Assembly (NCBI RefSeq): GCF_000154465.1
Contig: NZ_DS499577.1
Location: 370,013 to 434,012 of the forward strand
Source of the DNA: Alistipes putredinis DSM 17216
Lineage (GTDB): Bacteria > Bacteroidota > Bacteroidia > Bacteroidales > Rikenellaceae
Length of the DNA: 64,000 bases
Direction: 5' to 3'
This document shows positions 58,304-64,000 of the stretch, piece by piece. Position 1 is the stretch's first letter; every line of letters begins with the position of its first letter. The notes under the pieces were generated by a model. That model searched no databases. It was not told where the DNA came from and worked only from the letters and a program-made list of their open reading frames with translations. The position numbers and the translations under genes are program-made.

Positions 58304-60664
58304 TTATAACCAGGAGAAAAGGTGATACGTCAGATAAGCCATTATCCATGCCAAAGCCGTATTGTAGAGTACCGAAATACAGGCCCAGCGCCAGCCGATC
58401 TCTGCGGCGATCGCTACGATCGTGGCGATACATGGCAGGTAAAGCAGGATGAAGACCAGAAAAGCGAGGGCCGATGCCGGGGTGAAATCCCCGCTTGCGA
58501 CCAACCGCTGGGAGAGGGCCGGAGAGTCGAGTTCGGCTTCCGGGGCGTCTCCCTGTTCCGAATAGAGCACGCCGAGCGTGCTGACGACGATCTCCTTGGC
58601 CGGCAGGCCCGTGAGAATAGCGATGCTGGCTTTCCAGTTCAGGCCGAGCGGTTCGAATACGGGCGAACATGCCTGCCCGACCTGTCCCAGGTAGGAATTT
58701 TCATAATGCTCCTCCGTCGTTTCTGCCGGGGCGGCTGCGTCCGGCGTCGGATAATAACTCAAGAACCAGACAGCTACCGAAGCGACCAGAATCAGTCCGC
58801 CCATCTTGCGCAGATATTGCGCGCAGCGATCCCACATGTGCGACAGCGTGGCCCGCATCGTCGGGACCCGATAGGGCGGTAGCTCCATGACGAACGGCGT
58901 TTCGTCCTTCTTGAACAGATAACGGCGCATCAGCCGGGCCGTGATGACAGCCACGACGATTCCCAGCAGATACAGTCCGAGCATCACCCAACTGGCGTAA
59001 GCGGCGAAGAACGTGCCGATCAGCAGGATATAGATAGGAATGCGGGCGCTGCACGACATGAAGGGGACGAGCAGTACGGTGATGAGCCGGCTGCTGCGGC
59101 TTTCGATCGTGCGTGTGGCCATGATGGCCGGTACGTTGCAACCGAAACCCATGATGAGCGGAATGAACGACTTGCCGTGCAGTCCTATGCGGTGCATGAT
59201 CCGGTCCATGATGAAGGCTGCGCGAGCTAGGTAGCCCGAATCCTCCATGAAAGCGATGAACAGGTATAGGATCATGATATTCGGCAGGAACACGATGACG
59301 CTTCCCACTCCGCCGATTACGCCGTCCACGAGCAGATCTTTCAACGCTCCGTCCGGCATCCAGGCATCCACGCCCTGACCGATCAGTCCGACCAGTTGCT
59401 CGATCCACTCCTGGGGATAAGCTCCCAGGTTGAACGTGCAGTAAAACATCAGCCACATTAGGAAGAAAAAGATCGGAAAACCCCAGAGTTTGTGGGTCAC
59501 GAAAGCGTCGATGATTTTCGTCACTTGTGTCTGTTCCTTCTTTCCCGGGGTGTAGGTTTCCCGCAGAGCTCCGGAGATGAATCCGTATTTCTGATCGGCA
59601 AAGGCCGTTTCGATGTCTTCATCCAGCAGGTTCTTGATCCGCTGCGCTTCCCGTTTGCTCGCTTCCTCCCATTCGGGGTATTTCGGGTGATGCTTCAGTT
59701 GATCCTTTATATAACTATCTTCCTCAAGTAGTTTCATTGCGATATAACGCGGCGGGAATTGCGGGGGCAATTCTCTGGATTCCTTCAATGCTCCCGTGAT
59801 TGTCCGCAGGCTCTCCTCGATAACCGGTCCCTGGTTGATATGAATGTGACGCACACGGTCGTCCTCGTTCTCATAGACGGCGATCACCGTGTCCAGCAGG
59901 GCTTCGATACCCCGTCCATGACGGGCGACGACCGGCACCATCGGCACACCCAGCATTCGTCCCAGACTGTCGTAGTCGAGTTCGGCGCCGCTCGCTTCCA
60001 GCTCGTCGTACATATTGAGCGCTACAACCACTCGGGGATTCAGGTCGATGAGTTCGGTAGTGAGGTAGAGGTTGCGTTCCAGGTTCGAAGCTACGACGGC
60101 ATTGATAATTACGTCCGGCGTATGTTCGGCCAAATGGCGGCGTACGTAAAGTTCCTCGGGCGAGTAAGCCGTGAGTGCGTAGGTGCCCGGCAGGTCGGTG
60201 ATTTCGAAACGATAGCCTCTGTAGGTGCAGTGTCCCCGTTTGGCGTCCACCGTGACGCCGCTGTAGTTGCCGACGTGTTCGTGACCGCCCGAAATAGCGT
60301 TGAACAGCGAGGTCTTGCCGCTGTTCGGGTTACCCACCAGTGCGACGTTGATCCGCTTTGAACTTTGGGCGATGACCTCATGGAGCTGGTCGCCTTCGCG
60401 TGTTCCGTTATATTCTTCGCTTATCAGGCCTTCGGCCTCTTCGTTGGTGATAACTACGACCATGTGAGCTTCGCTGCGGCGCAGCGAAACCTCGTAGTCC
60501 ATGATTTTGTAAACGATCGGGTCGCGCAGCGGGGCATTGAGAACCACTTCGACTTTTTTGCCGCGTACGAACCCCATTTCCATAATTCGGCGGCGGAATC
60601 CGCCATGTCCGAGTACTTTGAGAATCGTGGCCGACTGGCCTGTTTTCAAATCCGATAAACGCAT
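58304..60664 (-). CDS. feoAB: Ferrous iron transporter FeoAB fusion
   Basis: A 786-residue fusion. Residues ~1-75 form the FeoA SH3-like domain (MRLSDLKTGQSATILKVLGH; RRIMEMGFVRGKKVEV). After a short linker the FeoB G domain begins (~104): G1 VALVGNPNSGKTSLFNAI, G2 YSGVTVDAK, G3 DLPGTYAL, G4 NMYD; then a GDI-like helical region (~275-400) and the FeoB membrane domain (~405-786) with GFGCNVPAIMATRTIE and TGLPAKEIVVSTLG as the two GATE motifs. It imports Fe2+ into the cytosol. Fused FeoAB is typical of Bacteroidetes such as Porphyromonas and Bacteroides. It is the first gene of the operon and followed by the Cys-rich partner. Confidence 0.96.
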   Translation of the reverse strand: MRLSDLKTGQSATILKVLGHGGFRRRIMEMGFVRGKKVEVVLNAPLRDPIVYKIMDYEVSLRRSEAHMVVVITNEEAEGLISEEYNGTREGDQLHEVIAQSSKRINVALVGNPNSGKTSLFNAISGGHEHVGNYSGVTVDAKRGHCTYRGYRFEITDLPGTYALTAYSPEELYVRRHLAEHTPDVIINAVVASNLERNLYLTTELIDLNPRVVVALNMYDELEASGAELDYDSLGRMLGVPMVPVVARHGRGIEALLDTVIAVYENEDDRVRHIHINQGPVIEESLRTITGALKESRELPPQFPPRYIAMKLLEEDSYIKDQLKHHPKYPEWEEASKREAQRIKNLLDEDIETAFADQKYGFISGALRETYTPGKKEQTQVTKIIDAFVTHKLWGFPIFFFLMWLMFYCTFNLGAYPQEWIEQLVGLIGQGVDAWMPDGALKDLLVDGVIGGVGSVIVFLPNIMILYLFIAFMEDSGYLARAAFIMDRIMHRIGLHGKSFIPLIMGFGCNVPAIMATRTIESRSSRLITVLLVPFMSCSARIPIYILLIGTFFAAYASWVMLGLYLLGIVVAVITARLMRRYLFKKDETPFVMELPPYRVPTMRATLSHMWDRCAQYLRKMGGLILVASVAVWFLSYYPTPDAAAPAETTEEHYENSYLGQVGQACSPVFEPLGLNWKASIAILTGLPAKEIVVSTLGVLYSEQGDAPEAELDSPALSQRLVASGDFTPASALAFLVFILLYLPCIATIVAIAAEIGWRWACISVLYNTALAWIMAYLTYHLFSWL

Positions 60665-60686
60665 GTTCTTTTGCTGAAATTACGGG

Positions 60687-60735
60687 GCAAAGATAGGGAA
60701 ATATTTCAGGAACGGACATCCCCATATATGGGGAT
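60687..60735 (-). promoter_or_regulatory. Promoter and palindromic operator of feoAB
   Basis: On the minus strand TATCTTTGC (60687-60695) is a perfect -7 box, 23 nt before the ATG. The -33 box is weak. In its place lies an 18-bp perfect palindrome ATCCCCATATATGGGGAT (60718-60735), which would put a dimeric regulator over the upstream promoter half. Confidence 0.6.
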
Positions 60736-60799
60736 AATCCGGCTCAGTACGGTTTTTCAGGCTATTTTATGGTTGCGTTGCTTTTTGGGGGCGAAAAAA

Positions 60800-60829
60800 T
60801 TGGAAATTGAAATTTTTTTATATCTTTGC
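60800..60829 (+). promoter_or_regulatory. Promoter of the histone-like gene
   Basis: TTG (60800-60802), an 18-nt spacer and TATCTTTGC (60821-60829). The start codon is 28 nt further on. Confidence 0.65.
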
Positions 60830-60857
60830 GACATACATCCAAATTATTATACGTATT

Positions 60858-61031
60858 ATGAAAAATTTAGTTGAAAAAATCAATGCCGAATACGAAGTAT
60901 TCGTAAGTAATGCCAACGCTCAGGTAGAAAAAGGAAACAAGGCAGCCGGAACCCGCGCACGCAAGGCCGCTCTGGAATTGAGCAAGCTGATGAAGGAGTT
61001 CCGGAAGGTTTCCGTCGAAGCTTCGAAATAA
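60858..61031 (+). CDS. Histone H1-like protein (Hc1 family)
   Basis: A 57-residue basic helical protein, starting MKNLVEKINAEYEVFVSNAN at ATG 60858. The second half (NKAAGTRARKAALELSKLMK) is the Hc1-like pattern, originally from chlamydial histone-like proteins, also found as short forms throughout Bacteroidetes. It probably binds DNA without sequence specificity and compacts the nucleoid. It stands alone with its own strong promoter and terminator, consistent with high expression. The chlamydial C-terminal Lys/Ala-rich tail is absent, as is usual in this phylum. Confidence 0.88.
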   Translation: MKNLVEKINAEYEVFVSNANAQVEKGNKAAGTRARKAALELSKLMKEFRKVSVEASK

Positions 61032-61055
61032 GTTTATTACTTTTTTGAAAATGAA

Positions 61056-61084
61056 GGGTCGCATGGGATACATGCGGCCCTTTG
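61056..61084 (+). terminator. Intrinsic terminator after the histone-like gene
   Basis: GGGTCGCAT (61056-61064) pairs with ATGCGGCCC (61072-61080, one G-T pair), followed by TTTGTT. The rest of 61085-61324 contains no gene, but a run of nine C at 61164-61172. Confidence 0.75.
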
Positions 61085-61324
61085 TTATGGGTGTACAACT
61101 TGGCAATTATATCTTTCGATGTACTATCCGATTATTCGGCCTGTGACCGTGTTTGTAATGCTACCCCCCCCCTGTTTGAGGAAATTTGGCGTGCTGCATT
61201 CCCATAATAACATATAATTTATATAATTCTTCACTGTTCGAACAGGAGCAGACCGTAACCGGCAGAAAATTCGGTATGCGATACAGAGGAATCTCCGGAA
61301 TATCGAAAAGATTGCGTCTGTTTT

Positions 61325-63034
61325 TTAGTAGCTTAAATCGATACCGTGCCGGCGGAAATTTTCGAGGTCTTCATCCGACAGGCCGGTTTTCGGGAAAGGA
61401 ACGGCCAGGTTGTGATCGTTCAGATAGCGGCGCGGTGCCCGGTAGTCGAATGTCGGACTGACCAACGAGTAGGCCGGATCGATGAAGTCGCCTTCGATCG
61501 AAGCGATATCGGCCATGCTTTGAAACATGGAGTGGGTTGTGGCCGGTGCGGATTCGTTGTTGCGGGCCGCTTCGACTTTTTCCGGGAATTCCCGTCGATA
61601 TTCCGGCGAAAACCATCCCAGATTGGCGACATAGAGCTGATAAAAAGTGGTCGTAGGGGAGGCGTGCAAGAAGCGCTCCCGTTCGTCGTCGAGAATATCT
61701 TCGCCGTGATCGGCACAGTAGAGCAGCGCCGAACAGTCGTTTTCGAGCGAGCGGAGATATTCGATCGTCTGCGAGAGGAAGTGGTCTGTATAGTAGATCG
61801 AATTGTCGTAGGCATTGACGAGTTTCTCGACGTTCTTTCGGTTGATGGCCACGTTATCGTCCGGCAGGAAGCGGGCGAATTCACGGGGGTATCGTTGGTG
61901 ATAGGTGAAATGAGAGCCGTAACAGTGCAGGATGATGAGCAGGTCGTGTTCCGGATCTTCGGCGATAACCTGTTTCATCGCTTCCAGCAGTTGCATATCG
62001 TAACGTGGCTCCGGAAGGTACACCAGGCTGTCTGCATCCTTGGCCAACTTGTCGATCATGGCTCCCTGGGGGCGCTGGTTGGAAAGAAACCAGGTTTTGA
62101 ACCCAGCCTCCTTGAAGAGTGCCGGAAGCCCCTTGCGACGGTATAGTTCTTCGTGTTGATCGGTTTTTACCGACGAAAGAATCAAGGGCACGCTTTTGTG
62201 CGTGGTATTGCTCTGTGTGACTGTATTCCGGAATACGACCAGACCCTCTGTGTGGGTCAGACAGGGATTCGTTTCCCTGTGGTAACCGTACAGTTGCCAG
62301 TTGGCGGCCCGGGATGCTTCTCCGATTACATAGACGTAAATCTCGCGTTTGGAAGCCTCGGCCGTGCGCCGTGCATGGTATGTGAAATCCTCCGAGGTGT
62401 GTTCGAAACGGTACATTTTGCGGAACTCCGAACCGCAAAGACCGATATTATAGAAAACATTGACCGGAAAAATGTCGGTTTTCAATACCCGCTTGTCTTC
62501 GCTCACTTTATAGGCCGGGGCCAGGAACAACCCTCCGAGAATGAAGGACGAGAGTCCGATCAGGGCGATATTCTTGCGGGCCGTTTTCGAAAGACAGTGC
62601 CTTTGTCCGATGTCGCGTGAGGCGAACCAGAGTAGCGGCAGATAGATGGCGCAGACGATGATGATCGATGGATAGATGTTTGAGAGCAGCTCGCCAGCCT
62701 CTTCCGGATTGGTCGTCAGCAGGTTGGTGAACATATCCGTTGCGATGATCGAATTGCCGAACAGGTAGAGCAGTACGATTTGGAAGGCGGCGAGGACGAC
62801 GAGCGGAAAGGCCAGCCAGATCATGATGCCGGAGCGTTTCAGCACGGCGCTCCACATCAGGTAGAAACCCATCGGGATAAAGAGCGATGCTTCGGCCGAC
62901 CAGATGGAGTACGGCTCCGTATATAGTAATACGAGGTTGGGGATAAGCAGCGTGAGAACGAAGTAGAACGCCAGCAGGATGGACCCTCTGTCGTTATGCT
63001 CCTTGAAACTCTCTTTTTTTTCGTGAACTGCCAT
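61325..63034 (-). CDS. Phosphoethanolamine transferase (EptA-like)
   Basis: A 569-residue inner-membrane enzyme with five N-terminal helices (~residues 17-40, 46-62, 70-95, 118-140, 155-175) and a periplasmic sulfatase-fold domain. I chose ATG 63034 (MAVHEKKESFKEHN). The zinc site and nucleophile appear as YVIGEASRAANWQLYGYHRET (Glu ligand), TQSNTTHKSVPLIL (nucleophile Thr), and YCADHGEDI and LHASPTTTFYQL-type metal-site stretches near the C-terminus. It transfers phosphoethanolamine from phosphatidylethanolamine to lipid A or another envelope glycan, often reducing cationic-peptide binding. It begins 5 bp after the outer-membrane barrel gene and is probably co-transcribed with it. Confidence 0.88.
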   Translation of the reverse strand: MAVHEKKESFKEHNDRGSILLAFYFVLTLLIPNLVLLYTEPYSIWSAEASLFIPMGFYLMWSAVLKRSGIMIWLAFPLVVLAAFQIVLLYLFGNSIIATDMFTNLLTTNPEEAGELLSNIYPSIIIVCAIYLPLLWFASRDIGQRHCLSKTARKNIALIGLSSFILGGLFLAPAYKVSEDKRVLKTDIFPVNVFYNIGLCGSEFRKMYRFEHTSEDFTYHARRTAEASKREIYVYVIGEASRAANWQLYGYHRETNPCLTHTEGLVVFRNTVTQSNTTHKSVPLILSSVKTDQHEELYRRKGLPALFKEAGFKTWFLSNQRPQGAMIDKLAKDADSLVYLPEPRYDMQLLEAMKQVIAEDPEHDLLIILHCYGSHFTYHQRYPREFARFLPDDNVAINRKNVEKLVNAYDNSIYYTDHFLSQTIEYLRSLENDCSALLYCADHGEDILDDERERFLHASPTTTFYQLYVANLGWFSPEYRREFPEKVEAARNNESAPATTHSMFQSMADIASIEGDFIDPAYSLVSPTFDYRAPRRYLNDHNLAVPFPKTGLSDEDLENFRRHGIDLSY

Positions 63035-63039
63035 ATCTT

Positions 63040-64000
63040 TCAGAACGCTTCGTTGATATTGAACAGGAATCCGCTCGTGTGCTTGCCGAATCCGTAATCT
63101 ACTCGGATATTGATCCGTTTTTTGAATTCCCACCGCAGGCCTATGCCGTAGTTGGGGAGGGTGTACCCCCATTTGAACTTTTCGAACGAGGGAAATACGT
63201 TACCCGCACCGCCCCATACGACACAGCCGATACGTCGCCAGATATTCTGCCGGAGTTCGACCTGGAGGGTAATCATATCGTTGTCGTTGTATTGTCCTTC
63301 GTAGTAGCCGCGCATACGCTTCGAACCACCCAGGCGGGCTTTCATCAGCCAGGGTGTGCCCGAGGCATTGAATTCGCCGTACAGCTCGGTGGCTACGATA
63401 CCGCCTTTCCATACCCGATGATAACTGTTCGCCGTGAATATCGCCTGCCAGAGCGATTTGGCGTTCGACCCGAGAAAATCCGGCCGCCAGGTTCCCTTCA
63501 GACTTAAATAAAGTCCCTTGTAGGGATTTGGAATGAAATCCCTTGTATCGTACTCCACGATCGCACCGATGCCCGTAGTCGTGTTCTCCGGGTTTTGGCC
63601 CTCGATATATTCCGGCCGGGTGAACTTGATGCCCCGGCTGTTGCGGAAATTGACAGAGGCGCCGATGAACATATTGGGTACGACCTGATAGAGGTATCTT
63701 ACGTCCACATCGTAGCGTTTTTCGACGTACGACCCTTTGGGATTATTCGCTCCGGCCGAATAGCCGATACCCCAGTAGTCGGTCGGCTGCGAGTAGAAGG
63801 AGAGCTTGTACGAAATTCGGTGGCGATTGTGGCTGAATATGTTGTTACCGTTGATTCCCACCATGTAGAATCCTGTCGTACCGCCCGTGATGAATGCCGT
63901 GATGTCCGACGGCGGTGTCAGTGAATCCGTGCGGTCAAGGCGGTAAAGACCTGCAGCCATAACCGCGAGGCTGAATTGAGTGTCTTTCGAATAACTCGGC
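63040..64000 (-). CDS. Outer-membrane BamA/TamA-type barrel protein, C-terminal part
   Basis: The frame is open to the window edge, so the start lies outside; about 319 residues are visible and the ATG at 63960 is internal. The sequence is an even run of beta strands: SYSKDTQFSLAV, GIGYSAGANNPKGSY, PNMFIGASVNFRNS, TTGIGAIVEYDTRDFIPNPYKGLYL (in parts), GGSKRMRGYYEGQYNDNDMITLQ and YGIGLRWEFKKRINIRVDYGFG. The GGSKRMRGYYEGQY stretch is the VRGY/F-like Omp85 motif of loop 6, so this is an Omp85-superfamily barrel (bacterial surface antigen domain). It is a probable variant lacking POTRA domains or with them outside the window. It lies immediately upstream of the phosphoethanolamine transferase gene. 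Confidence 0.82.
   Translation of the reverse strand, partial: PSYSKDTQFSLAVMAAGLYRLDRTDSLTPPSDITAFITGGTTGFYMVGINGNNIFSHNRHRISYKLSFYSQPTDYWGIGYSAGANNPKGSYVEKRYDVDVRYLYQVVPNMFIGASVNFRNSRGIKFTRPEYIEGQNPENTTTGIGAIVEYDTRDFIPNPYKGLYLSLKGTWRPDFLGSNAKSLWQAIFTANSYHRVWKGGIVATELYGEFNASGTPWLMKARLGGSKRMRGYYEGQYNDNDMITLQVELRQNIWRRIGCVVWGGAGNVFPSFEKFKWGYTLPNYGIGLRWEFKKRINIRVDYGFGKHTSGFLFNINEAF

Overview
The window looks like a chromosomal segment of an anaerobic gut Bacteroidetes, most likely Alistipes (Rikenellaceae) or a close relative. Support: many promoters of the Bacteroidetes type (TTTG about 20 nt before TAnnTTTG), TonB-dependent receptors, lipoproteins with acidic residues right after the lipid-bearing Cys, a fused FeoAB, a HmuY/HmuR-type heme locus, spermidine made through carboxyspermidine, a cysteate synthase homologue (sulfonolipid chemistry is typical of Alistipes) and a complete hut operon. 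Base composition is moderately G+C-rich except for a more A+T-rich block at about 29.2-34.9 kb. The genus is inference from gene content.

Layout. 1-1.0 kb: the truncated end of a tyrosine recombinase beside tRNA-Lys. 1.1-5.0 kb: carboxynorspermidine/carboxyspermidine dehydrogenase, nspC and a cysteate synthase homologue. 5.0-15.7 kb (minus strand): a heme-acquisition operon, receptor HmuR, lipoprotein HmuY, CobN-like HmuS, membrane proteins HmuT/U/V and a ChaN-like protein, behind one promoter that carries a palindrome and a seven-C tract. 15.9-18.6 kb: two small envelope-stress-like proteins and a second TonB-dependent receptor. 18.8-25.5 kb: histidine degradation, ftcD-hutU-hutH-hutI. 25.6-29.2 kb: exported MsrB-MsrA fusion, a short-chain dehydrogenase and an MscS channel. 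29.2-34.9 kb: an operon of three probably surface-exposed lipoproteins, then the decayed N-terminal end of an integrase against tRNA-Asp; this looks like a worn-down genomic island.

35-49.6 kb holds ordinary housekeeping: rsmD, a RecD-like helicase, a uracil-DNA-glycosylase-family protein, a DUF2807 protein, mutS, udk, gyrB and ftsE, with two exported proteins of WG-repeat type. 49.9-53.1 kb is a large soluble hybrid sensor kinase. 53.2-53.7 kb has two tandem, related, tiny membrane proteins, followed by tmRNA (ssrA). At 54.4-54.7 kb a tandem repeat carries promoter boxes, and only the last copy has a correctly spaced one, placed directly at the apparent GTG start of lrgA. lrgAB, a YidE/AspT-type transporter, the feoAB ferrous iron operon (with a small Cys-rich partner), a histone-H1-like protein, a phosphoethanolamine transferase and the end of a BamA/TamA-type outer membrane barrel complete the window.

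Iron is the main theme: heme capture and probable dechelation (hmu locus) and ferrous iron import (feoAB) are both present, each with a distinct palindrome at its promoter. I found no CRISPR array, no complete insertion sequence and no intact prophage.
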